Below, one piece after another: positions 36,730 through 48,706 of a stretch of 64,000 nucleotides of DNA. Where the stretch lies: contig CM060854.1 in NCBI GenBank assembly GCA_030737835.1, positions 13,177,314 through 13,241,313 of the forward strand, read 5' to 3'. Within the stretch, counting starts at the first letter, position 1, and every line of letters begins with the position of its first letter. The translations under genes were made by a program, and so were the position numbers. Below the pieces are notes generated by a model. That model made no database searches. It was not told where the DNA came from and saw only the letters and a program-made list of their open reading frames with translations. The stretch comes from Acorus gramineus. Its lineage: Eukaryota > Streptophyta > Magnoliopsida > Acorales > Acoraceae.

Positions 36730-39321
36730 TGTCATGCCCCAGGGCGGCCGTCCCCGATACGTGGCAAATATATATAATATCAGCAGTCTATATAGGAGAT
36801 CAATAAAATACTCTAAACAACATCGAAAATGACAACACAGACAATAATGTAGCTGACATAATATATACAAATAGCGGAAGCTTAAACGACTGAGTCTGTA
36901 ATTCAAAGACATATTACAGACCTGAATACATAATCAACTGTCCTGTGAGAGCCAATATACACAATGACATCCAAATACAAGTGTGTGCCCAAGCACGGAT
37001 AACAATACATACAATCAAGAAGGGGATGCTGATGGCCTCTCACTCGCAGAACCCAAAATGTGACGCTGCTCCGCTACTGCTGTGGTGCCTCGGGGAGCTC
37101 CTCCTTCAGATCCGACTCAGATATAACTAGAGGAAAAGAATATGCGAGGGGTGAGCCACACGCTCAGTGAATGGCACAAGCTACGCATCACAATTCATAT
37201 TAACCTTAAACAATTTATAGCCCCTAAAACGGGAGCAACTACACATTCTAGTGGGTCGTTTCATCGCCAACCCACCCCCCCCTCACCCTCACCCTTTACG
37301 GGGGGTGACATGGGCCTCTTGGGGCATACTAGACCGCTCTCCACCCCTGGTCCACCCGGTAGCCTCTCTCACACTCCGTAGCCTCTACCTGGTATACTCC
37401 CACTATCAGTACTGTCCGACGCATCGGAGGTACCTACGGATGGGAGCCCTCTGTCAGGTCAGCTTTCCAACGCCAGGGAGTCCTTACTCGGATCCAACCA
37501 AAAGGAGAAGACAGCCTACTCACACGGATATGATCCTCTTGGATCCATCGACAACGATTTGTAACACTACTAATGTCTTGAATTCTCAAGAATTCCTCCA
37601 GGGCGCATAACTAAGATGCGGGGAAACCTATATTATAACAACAAGGTTATAATATTCTCTAAGGCATGCTTATAACAATATGCTCTCATTTTGATTTAAT
37701 TAGATTAAACTAGATGGGAACATACATAGTTCGGGGCTTTCCAATCAAGGGACATGGTGTCTAGGCATGCATAGGCCTCTATACATGATATATGGGTGCA
37801 TATGCCTAGCATACAAAGTCTAATGTGGCATGGTTACATCATATTAATCATGCATTGCATAGTTTTACATTTATCACTAGTTAATACACAATTATGGTGC
37901 CCCAGGGGAGGGCAATGCACGCCTACGTGCATCGAACGCCTCCCTACTGGGTTGGATTGTCCCACTCACCGAAACCCGGGTCGTTGCGTGACCGTCCGTC
38001 AAGATCTGCAAGACATGGGCATTCAATATGGTGAGTAAACTACACAAATACATAAGAAATTTACTAGAAATACCCAATACTCGAACAAGCATGCATACGG
38101 ACCCGCACGCATGCGAGCATGCGCGTACGCACGCGAGTCCGAGTGCCCCGACACCCTCCCGAACCCTCGGGCAGCCATACGCATGGCCCCCCGCACGCGC
38201 ACGCACGCATGCGCCCCTGCGCCCCTGGCGCACTGCCGTGCCCCTGCCCGCGCGCCCACGCGCACCCGCGTCCAGCCCAGCGCGTACCCGCACGCACTAC
38301 GCCCCCGTGCAGCACCCCATGCGCACGCCCGTGCGTCTGCGCGTACGAGCGCGCGCCCGTCTGCGCGCGCCAGCACCTATCTGCGCGCGCAGACACGGGC
38401 GCACGCGCGCGGATGGCTCCGCGCGCGCGCCCGAGCCCCTTCCACCCCCTCCTCAGCCCACCCACACCCCCTAACACCTATGCATAGCATGCATAACCAT
38501 TTAAACACCCTAATCAATCATCTAAACAAGCATAGGGAGGAGAAGGACTTACCAACAAGGAGGGAAAGGAAAAGGGAGGAAACTCGGGTGCCCTTTGCGC
38601 ACCAAACCACCACAACCGCCACCACCAAGACCACCACCTCCTCAGCCACTCTCAGCCCCAGAAATGGCTGAAAACAGGGGTGGGGGAAACCATGAGAGGG
38701 AGGTAGAGAAAGAGAAATAAAAAACAAACACCATGCAAAGGTAGATCACACCCTTACCTTTCTTTTTCCCTTCTAGGGTTTTCTTCTTCTTCTTCTTCTA
38801 CAACCTCTAATGGCCAAAAGAAAGAAGAGGGAGTGATGGATTGTGTGTGAGAGAGAGAGAGATGGGGAAGAAAAAGTGGGCGCCCAACACTAGTGAACAC
38901 ACACACACACACACACTCACACACTTGGAACATGTTTTGGTGGGCTTGACTTTGAGTCAACCCAACCACACAAACAAACAAAATGATTTGACCAAGTCAA
39001 TGGTCAAACTTGACTTGGTCCAAGTCTTCTTTGACTTGGTCAAGTCCCCCCTTTGACATTCCCACTCGGTCAAAACCCGGATACGATTCGGAACTGCCAA
39101 ATTCTAAAACGTTACCGGAATTCGATGAAACTTTCGTGAGTGGTTTGAAATGGCACCAGGACACATAATGTGCAGTTAGATTTTCAATCAGAGTTCTCGA
39201 ACTCATGCAGATAGCTAAAAGTCCAAAATTTTAGCGGTTCCGATCGAAAAGGAAAAAGTTAAAAAACTGCTAGAAATGTTTCATAGGTGACCAGAAGGCT
39301 AAAAGTGACACATATATAACA
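36730..39321 (-). mobile_element. Solo LTR unit A inside O1, TSD ATTTC
   Basis: It starts TGTCATGCCCCAGG and ends CATATATAACA, flanked by perfect ATTTC (36725-36729 and 39322-39326). Length is 2592 bp, short subfamily (5' end TGTTATATATGTGTCAC on its own strand). In its orientation: Gly-codon-rich block ending at 38553, intron-like block 38006-38552 (547 nt, CG-rich), and 36-nt mini-exon 37970-38005 followed by GTGAGTGG. No internal retrotransposon domain. Confidence 0.9.
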
Positions 39322-40208
39322 ATTTCGCCCCCACCAAATCAATGGTTTATTTAGAGCATCAGGGGGGGGGGGGATTTCTGCTGGTATTTTGGGGGGTCCA
39401 TCAGAGAAATCCAAAGAGGAGAAGAAGAGAAGGAGGAGTAGTAGAAAAGGTGAAGGTGAGTTTGTGTGTGTATGAGGTTGTTCTCCTCTCTTTCTCTTCC
39501 TCTAGCTCATACCCTCTCTCTTGCTCCCTCCTCTCTTTGTGTTTCAGCCATGAAGAAGGTGTGTTGTGAAGAAGTGAAGGAGATGGTGGTGAAGTGGTGG
39601 TGGTGTGTGTGTGGTGTGATTGTGAGCCCCCCACACCTTCCCTTCTCCTCCCCCTCTCTTGGTAATCTTCTTCCCCTTCTTTTATATTTGCTAGAATGTT
39701 GTTGAGGGCATGCATGTGTGGGTGCTGTTGAGGGAGTATTATTATGTGTAATTGCTGCACATGAGGTGTTTGTATTTATGCATGGATGGTGGTGGCTATG
39801 TGTTGTAAGAAAAGCAGATTTCTGTCTCCTTAAGATCCTTGTGGAACAAGTATTTAGAGGTATATTATAAGGATTAGGACTCCATATGATATGATCATCT
39901 ACATGTCTAGATGCTATATATGAAATTTGGTATCATTTTATGATATGTGTTGTAAGTTATAACCTGATTTGCATTGCCTGTCCAAATTCACGTAGGATTT
40001 GATTAGTTTCTGGAAAAATTTCATTTCCGAAATGTAGAGGCTAAATTAGGTTATGATGTCTTCATGGATTATGATCCCAACATGTCAGAGAATGTGTGTG
40101 ATTTATTTCATAAGTTGTGGATGTGTATTTGATGCTGTGGAGCTCAAAGAGTAAGGCTGTTTGCTGTAGATGCACCAGTTTTACATGGCTGTGTCAATGA
40201 GTTATTTA

Positions 40209-43200
40209 TGTTATGCCTGTGTCATTTGGAGCCATTTTGGTTAAGCCTTGGTCGCATCTGGGTCATTCAGGGCCTTTTTCTTTTTCGATCGGAGTCACTA
40301 AAATTTTGGCTTTTAGCCACCTGCGGGAGTTGGAGTACTCTGATTGAAAATCTAACTGCATATTATGGGTCCTGGTACTATTTCGTACTACCCATAAAAA
40401 TTTCATTGAATTTCGATAACGTTTTGAAAAATATACAGTTCTGAACCGTATCCGGGTTTTGAGAGTTCCTGGTTGGTCGAATAGTGTGAGATATTTTAGG
40501 GATGTGGTGACCCTTGGTAACCTTACCCCCACCTTGCTTGGGGATGAAGAAACCATTGGTTATTTGATATGTGAGTGGGTGAGCCTAACCCTAACCTCAC
40601 CCCCCCTTAAGGCCACCCCTAGGCACTATTTGGGCATGAAAATGACTTTTTTGCCCTCTCTCTCTCTCTCCCCCTCTCTCCCATTTCGTGGAACACCTTC
40701 TCTCCCTCTCTTGGTCTTTTTTTTTTTCTCCTCTTTGTGTGTGAAGAAGGAGGAGGAAGAAGCAATTGAAGGAAAAGATGAAGAAGAAGCACAAGAAAGA
40801 GTGAGAAAGGGTGAGTATGTGTTGTTGTTTCTCTTCTCTCTATCCCCTTCTCATGCCCCTTTGAACCCCTGTTTTCTGCCATTAAGGGCTTGAGGAGATG
40901 CTGATGAGGTGGTGGTAGTGGTGGTGGTGGTGGTTGAGGTGGTCGTGGGTGTGTCGAGAACCCCGCATCTCCCCATTTCCCTCCCCCTGTTTTGGTAAGG
41001 CAGCACTCTGTATTTTAAAGATCTCAGTGCATCTAGTATTTAGAGACACATTTTTAGGATTATGTCTTCATATGATATGATCATCTATGTGTCTAGTTGT
41101 TATATATGAAATTTGGGCTCATTATGATATCTGTGGTGTAAGTTAGAACCTGTTTTGCATGGCCTGTCCAGATTCACGTAGGAATTGACCTGCTTCTGGA
41201 AATAATTTATTTCGGGCTTGTAGAGGCAAAATTAGGTTCTAATGTCTGCATGGATTATGATCCCAGAATATCAGAGAATGTGCACGTTTTATTTCATAAT
41301 TTTTGGAAGTGTATTGGGTGCTGTGGAGATCAATTAGTAGGGCTGGTTGCAGCAGGTTTGGTAGTTTTGTTTGGTTGAGTGTCAAGGAGTTGTTAGCATG
41401 TGTCTTGTGTGATAATATGGAAGTATCAGGGGTTAGGGTCTTCATGAAGTAGGCTTATATGTGTGATAGGAGGTTCCATAATTTAATTATGGATCATTGG
41501 TTGTGTTTTGCAGATCTCGTAGACCGGACGCGCGGCTATCCGGGTATCAGTGAGTGGTTTGATCCAACCCTTCAGGAAGCGTTGGATGCACGTAGTCGTG
41601 CGTCACGCATCCGTTGGGCACCCTGACTATACTACTTAATTAGATAAGTAGTATGGTCATGTCTAACTCATAATATGTTAGATATCTTGCATGCTAGGCT
41701 TATATTGCATGTATTGTATCCATGTATGAATGATTGTGTTGCATGCGCCCCTCTAGTATGGGCATGTATTTTGTGATGTGTATGGATGTATAGAATATGG
41801 CATGCCTTAGGTAGTATTGTAATACTACTCCCACCATATTAATTGGAATATCCAGCATGATTAAGTCTGGGTTAATAACGGGCACCTGCCTAATATTCCC
41901 TTGCGATAAGACTCGAGGGCGTGGTGTAATTGTTGCGCCCATGCTAATGGGGCAAAGCTATGACCAACTTCATGAGATGATGATCTCTCTCACCCTCTCC
42001 CTTTGCACGAACTAAGTAAGTAGAGGCGATTTCCTACTCGACTCGGGTTCGTTTGGAATATTAGCATTCACCTGTTAGTGCGCGAGATCGCGCTTGACCC
42101 TTCCCTTTTGAGTTGGCGATATCCCAAACATGTTAGAGTATATTTTGTATGTTTATACAATTAGTGCCCTCATATGCATGTGTAGTTAGGCCTTGCCTTG
42201 TATGTATGTTGCATGATGTGTTGTTTATGCCATATACTCATGTTAGGGAGAACCCCTATAGTTAAGCATATGTTATTGTGCATGTGGATCAAGTTCCTTC
42301 AGTGATAGAATTCTCCTGTAATAATTATGCGCATGTTAAAACTGATTAGGCCTATCTGAAATAGGCATGGGTATGACCCGTTGTCGGGTTGTACCTTATT
42401 AGTTAGAGCGCTAGCGATGTAATCGCCCCCGTGCATCCGAGCGATGCACTCGTTTGAAATTCAGGAGAATTCATTATCTTATCGGTTTTGTTAAGCCGGT
42501 AGTTGTGGCATTAAGCTAGGCCTACCCGTGCTAGGCGAGTATATGAACCGCCTGTTGGGTTATGTGCCTTGGGATTATTTCTGCGTGAGAGCAGAGGCAA
42601 CCCCCTTGTGTCCGAGCGACGCAACCGTGTGGGAGTACAATAGTATTTGATATTATCGATATGTGATTATCAAGAGTAGTTGTTTTTCCATTGGGTTCGC
42701 TTTGTGAACATGGAGTGTTTCCTCCCAATGTCGTCTGTGTTGAAGCGGCCCGGGTTGTAGCTGTCCTGACAGAGGGCCCCCACCTGTAGGTACTATCGAT
42801 GCATGCGGCAAGATGTACTGATCATGGGGGGTATACCAGGTAGAGGCTACCCGGGAGAGGGCTAACGAATGATATTGTGAGCGTGGAATCGTTCTCCCCT
42901 TCGTTGGATCCGTGTAGGAACTCCCCAGCGTTGGAAAAGCTTTCCTGACAGAGGGCTCCCATCTGTAGGTACTACCGATGCGTTCAGAAGCGTACTGATC
43001 GTGGGAGTATACCAGGTAGAGACTACCCGGGGAAAGGGCTACCGGTGGACCAAGGGTGTAGAGCAGTCTAAGTCTCTTCCAAAAGTCCTATATCACCTCT
43101 AAAGGGTGAGGGTGAGGATGAGGTGAAGACACATCGCCGCGTGACCCATTCGTTGTTCGTCCGTTCCCATAGTTGTTGGGTCTGGTTGCGTATCGATGTT

Positions 43201-43984
43201 CAAAGACATCGTTGGGCAGTTATCCCGATGTAGATGATCCAGTAGCGTTGTGTAGACCAGTAATTCCGGGTCTCTTCGACCAACGGTATGGTCTCTCCCC
43301 AAGAGACCCAAGAGTCTCCCTCCGGGAGTGAGGGTGAGGGTGAGGTTGGTGATTCAGTAGTGTTGTGTGGACCAGTAATTCCGCGTCTCTTCGACCAACA
43401 GTATGGTCACTCCCTAAAAGACCCAAGAGTCTTCCTCCGGGAGTGAGGGTGTCGCGCCGCCGCGTGACCCTGTTATCCATGGGTTTCCACCCATGTTTTC
43501 CTTGAAAGGAAATTGCTTTAGTATTGAACTGTTGTATGGTGATTGGTTTCCAGCCACTCACTGAGCTTGTAGCTCACCCCTCGCATACTGTTTCTTTTCA
43601 GGGGCAGTGTTCGGCGTGGAGCTGGAGCTTTCCTGTGGCATGGTCTTATGGGCGTGGAGCGTTCTTCCGGCGGGTGGCGAGTGTGAGGTTGTCAGCAGTC
43701 CTAGAGTCATTTTATGTATTGTAAATCGTGCATGTGGCACAGGTTGTATTTTATTTGGACTAGGCTTGGCTCTCACAGGACAGTGATTGTGTATTCGAGT
43801 CTGTAATAATGTTTTTGGTTTACAGACATTGTTGATATCTTATGCTTCCGCTTTTCAGTCAGTTATCATTATCATTGCTTTGCCACCTTGTGTGTTGTTG
43901 TTGGAGTCTTTGTTGACCTCAAGTATTGATAGCTGATATTTCATTATTGCCACGTCTCGGGGACGGCCGACCTGGGGCGTGACA
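40209..43984 (+). mobile_element. Solo LTR unit D inside O1, TSD ATTTA
   Basis: It starts TGTTATGCCTGTGTC and ends GGGGCGTGACA, flanked by perfect ATTTA (40204-40208 and 43985-43989). Length is 3776 bp, long subfamily. Exon-like layout: block ending TTTTG at 40994, donor GTAAGG, intron-like 40995-41513 (519 nt), 36-nt mini-exon 41514-41549 then GTGAGTGG, and a last acceptor-like CTTTTCAG near 43600. The intron-like block here is not CG-rich, unlike in the short subfamily. Confidence 0.9.
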
Positions 43985-45261
43985 ATTTATGCATGTTATA
44001 GGCAATATTAAGAGTTGGTTTCTCCATGAAGTAGGATTACATGTGTGTCAGGAAGCTTCATATTGGATTTGAGCACGGGGTTTATCTATATTGTGTTGTG
44101 TCTTGCAGATTTCGTAGACCAGATGCGCGGCAATTCTTGTGAGTGGTTCGATCCAACCCTTCGGGAAGTGTTCGATGCATGCAGTTGTGTATCGCGCATC
44201 CATGGTGCATCTTGGCACCCATATTATGTTAGATATTGCATGCTAGGACTGTATAGCTCGTATATTGCGTAGAACCCCCTATTCTACCATGTACTTGCCT
44301 ATGTATGGTATTCATTTAAGAATGATTGTGTTACATGCGCCCCTTTGGTTTGGGCTTGCTTTATGTGTGGTGTATGGATGTATAGAATATGGCATGCTTT
44401 AGGTAGTCTTGTAATACTACCCTTATATTAATTATATCTAGCATAATCAAGCTTGGGTTAATATTCGGGTACAGGCCTAATGTTCCCTTGTTATAAAGAC
44501 TTGAGGGCGTGGTGTAGTTGTTGCGCCCATCTTGTTGGGGGCAAAACTATGACCTTTGTGAGATGATGAGGCTTCATCTCTTTCTCGTTCTCTCTCTTTG
44601 CGCGAACTAGTAAATAGATGTGGTTTTTGCTTGACTTAGGTTCGCTTGGGAATGCTGGCATGCACCTATTGGTGCGCGAGATCGCGCTTAACCCTTCCCT
44701 TTTAAGTTGGTGATATCCAACGCATGTTAGATTATATATTGCATGCTTGCATGATTAATTTCCTTGTATGCATGTGTTGCCAGGTCACGCTTTGTATGTA
44801 TGTTGCATGATATGTTGTTTATGATGTGTATTCATGTTAGGTGGATCATATATATAACTGCGATAGAATTCTCCTATTATAATTGCGCATGTTAGACTAT
44901 TCGTGCCTACCTGTGCTAGGCGTGGGTATGTGTTATATATGTGTCACTTTTAGCCTTTTGGTCACCTTTGGGACATTTCTGGCAGTTTTTCAATTTTTTC
45001 TTTTTTCGATCGGAACCGCTAAAATTTTGGACTTTTAGCTATTTGCATGAGCTCGAGAACTCCGATTGAAAATCTAACTGCACATTATGAGTCCTGGTGC
45101 CATTTCGAGCCACTCACAAAAATTTCATCGAATTCCGGTAACGTTTTAGAAAATTTGGCAGTTCCGAATCGTATCCGGGTTTTGACCGATTTTGGAATGT
45201 CAAAGGGGGGACTTGACCAAGTTAAGAAGACTTGGACCAAGTCAAATTTGACCGTTGAATT

Positions 45262-48200
45262 TGTTATATATGTGTCACTTTTAGCCTGCTGGTAACCGTT
45301 GGAGCGTTCTGGCAGTTTTTCCTTTTTTTTTCTGTTTTCGATCGGAACCGCTAATTTTTGGACTGTTAGCTATCGTCTTGAGCTAGAGGACTCCGATTGG
45401 AAATCTAACAGTATATTTGGTGTCCTGGTGCCATTTTAGGCCTCTCACGAAAATTTCATCGAATTCCGATAACATTTTTGAAATTTCGCAGTTCCGGGGC
45501 GTATCCGGGTATTTTAAGTGACTTGCTATATAAGTGAGATCTAAAATCTTGTTGGCACTATTCATCATCCCTACCAAATGATCCTTCTCTCTCCCCTCTC
45601 TCCTTTTCTTTGATTTGAGCCCTCTAGAGTCCTCAAACCTAAAAACCTAAAGCATAGGAAGTGTAGATCGGGTCCCGATCTACACCCCGGTGGTTTCAAA
45701 TTCGCATTCCGGCGAGTTTTGCCCCTCCATACCCCCTCTCTTCTTCCCTGATTTGGACCATTTCGGAGGTGGGAGTAGATCCGGGCGTTGGAAGCCTTTT
45801 GGGAGAGGTTTCGGTGCGCGGAGAGCAACCGGACTTCTCTTCCTCCCCTTGGTAAGCCCTCTTTCTTCTCTTTTTATGCTTAGATGTATGTTAGGAGGGT
45901 GGAAATGAGGTTGGGTGGTGGTCGGTGGCGGTGGGTGGCCGTCGGAGGCTGTGGGGTGGTGGTCGGAGGCCATTAGTGGCCGGAGGTGGGTGGTAGAGGA
46001 GCTCGGGCTGGCAGTCCCGGGCAGCAGGCAGCACAGGCAGCGCCCAGGCAGGCGCAGCGGGCGTGCAGCGGCAGGGGCGCGCGCGTGCGCTCGGGCGTGC
46101 GCGCGGGCGTGCGCTCGGGTTGGCGCTGGGCGTGCTGAGTGCTGGGTGTGCTGGGCGCGCAGGGAAGACTAGCTCGGGTAGGCTGGGAGCAGGTGCACCA
46201 GTTTGCGCGCGCGAGCGCGTGCGCGCGGGTGCGCGCGCGGGCGTGCACTCGGGGGGTGCAGGGGGAGGCGTGCGGAGTAGGATGGCTGCGGGCGGTGCAA
46301 GCAGGGCAGGCCATGCTCGGGTAGCTGGCAGGGGGCGCTCGGGCATCAGGCGGGCAGTGCCCAGGCGTGCAGGCGAGCGGTGCTCGGGCTACTCGGCGAC
46401 GCGCGCAGGCAGGCAGCGCGGGTAGCAGCGCGGGCGGGCGCGCTGGGTGAGGGTCCCGGGTGCTGGGCGCTGAGCGCTGGGAGCTGGTCGCGGATACCGG
46501 GTGTTGGGCGAGGGTGTTGAGCGCTGGGCGCAGGGGCGCTGGGCACCGCAGAGGTGCATGTGCGTGGGGCGCTGGGCAGAGGCACTGGCGTGCGCGTGGT
46601 GAGGAGAGTAGTGGGTGCGAGCGGGTGGTGCGCGCGGGGCGAGGCTGGTGGCGCGCGCGGAGTGCGCGCGGAGCGGAGCTGGTGGTGCGCGCGGGGCGAG
46701 GCTGGTGGCGCGCGCGGAGTGCGCGCGGAGCGGAGCTGGTGGTGCGCGCGGGGCGAGGCGCTGGGTGCGCGGGGCGTGCGGTGTGCTCATGGGTCAGCGC
46801 GCGGGCTGAGGCGCGGCGGCGCATCCGAGGGCGGGAAGCCGTGCGGGTGGTTGCCGGGAGTGCGGGAGTGAGTCAGAGTGCTCGGGCTAACGTGCGTACG
46901 GGCCGTATGTACGTTTGCCCGAGTGTTGGGTTCTTTTGGAGTATTTTGTGAGTATTTTGATGTATTTGTGTATTTAACTCACCGTATAAATGTCTGTCTT
47001 GCAGATCTTTACGGGCGGTCGCGCGACGACCCGATCTTCGGTGAGTGGGACAATCCAACCCAGTAGAGAGGCGTTATACGCATTTGGGCGTATACCGACC
47101 TCTCCTGGGGCACCATGGATTTATATTAACCTGTTATAATGTGTATTCCATGCGAGCATGATTTAAATGTAGAATGCATGCTACCCTAGACTTTGCATGT
47201 TAGGGACTTGCACCCTTAGGATATGTGTATGAGCCATGCATCATGTCCCCCTCCCCCCCCCGTTCTCATGCTAGGAAGCCTTGGCCTATGCATGTGCCCT
47301 ACTAGTTTATTTATTAAATTAAATGCTAGTGTATGATAAACTGCATGTCTTAGATGGTATTATAGGGAGGAGCCTTGCGAGGTCAACACTGAGACCCGGG
47401 TTAGGGTACTCCGTGTTCCTTGTTTGGTTGTCGGGGTGTCCTGTATCGGGAACTCAGGCTGCCCTCCCAAGGTTTCTTGTCCCAATAGTATTATAAGAAA
47501 TGTTATAACAAATTATATGATTATTAACATATTTACTGAATATTATAGGGGAGGGGCCTCGCGAGGACAGCGGTGAGACCCGGGCTAGGGTACTCCGTGT
47601 TCCTTGTTGGTTGTCGGGGTGTCCTATATCGGGAACTCACGCTGCCCTCCCAAGTTTCTTTCCCCCAATGATATTCCACCCTTGCTAATTATTGTGTATG
47701 TTCCCCTCATATTGGTTATGCGCCTTGGAGGAATTCTGAGGAATTCATGACATTTGAGTTGTACAGATGTGTTGTCGGCGGATCCGAGTGGATCATATGC
47801 GTATGGATAGGCTGTTCTGTTTCCCTTCGTTGGATCCGGTAGAGACTGCCCCAGCGTTAGAAAGGCCGTCCCTTCCAAGGGTTCCCATCAGGAGGCGCCT
47901 CCTGATTTGGTTTCGGACTGGGCTGAAGTTGTGGGTGAAAGCCAAGCGGCCTACGGAGTGGAGGAGAGACTATCGGTGGACCAAGGGTGACCAACAGCCT
48001 AGTCAGTCCCAAAATCCTATGTCACCCGTGGTAGGGTGAGGGTGAGGGTGAGGGTGTAGTGGGTTGGCGATGAGCGACCCGCTGGATTGTGGTTGGATGA
48101 TTATCAGTCCCAATAGCCTATGTCACCCATTGATGGGTGAGGGTGAGGGTGTGGTGGTTCGGCGATGTACGAACCACTGGATTATGTTGTTATGCCACTT

Positions 48201-48706
48201 AGAGGTTGGATAAATAATTGCATTGTGGTCAATATTGTCTGTGATGCATGGGTTGTGCTGTTCACTGAGCGTGTGGCTCACCCCTCGCATATGTTTTCCC
48301 CAGTTGCCACTGAGCCTGAGCTGGAGCCGGAGCAGCAGTTGGAGCTTTTCGAGGGATTCCTTCAGTAGCGGAGCAGCGCCACGTTCCGCGAGTACCAGAG
48401 GTTATCAGCATCCCTTCTTGACTGTATGTATTTTATTTCCGTGCTTGGAACGCGTCTGTGTATATTCAGTTGTATTGGTGTATATTGGTCTCACAGGACA
48501 GATGATTGAGTATCGAGTCTGTAGTATGTTTATTTACAGATTCAGTCTTTTGCTTCCGCATTTGGTGTATATATCATGTCAGCCTCTTTGTTGTCTGTGT
48601 GTCATTCTGGTTGTTTGTGTATGATATATTATTGACCTCCTGTGTAGATTCTGATATTTTATATACACTTGCCGTGTCCCGGGGACGGCCACCCTGGGGC
48701 GTGACA
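45262..48706 (+). mobile_element. Solo LTR unit E inside F, TSD GAATT/GACTT
   Basis: It starts TGTTATATATGTGTCAC and ends GGGGCGTGACA, 3445 bp. The flanks GAATT (45257-45261) and GACTT (48707-48711) differ by one base. Unit A gives TTGACTTGG at the same place, so GACTT was the target. Layout: block ending at 45851, GTAAGC donor, intron-like 45852-47004 (1153 nt, the longest and most CG-rich of all), mini-exon 47005-47040 (36 nt), and last acceptor-like TTTTCCCCAG near 48303. Confidence 0.85.
46624..46760. repeat. 57-bp CG-rich tandem repeat inside unit E
   Basis: A 57-bp unit beginning GGTGGTGCGCGCGG starts at 46624, 46681 and 46738. The first two copies are nearly identical and the third is partial. 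It lies within the intron-like CG block of unit E. Confidence 0.85.

Noticed and set aside
46063-46951. Long open frames on both strands in the GC-rich block of LTR unit E (also at 38.0-38.7, 49.2-49.7, 54.7-55.5 and 57.0-58.0 kb)
   Set aside because: They are open only because GCGCGTGCG-type sequence has few stop codons. Frames are open on both strands at once, differ between copies and encode Ala/Arg/Cys-biased low complexity. The segment lies between splice-like signals.
48020-48060. Telomeric repeat insertion (GGGTGA runs)
   Set aside because: The plant telomere unit is TTTAGGG. The GGGTGA runs are short, lie at a fixed place in every LTR unit and belong to the element.
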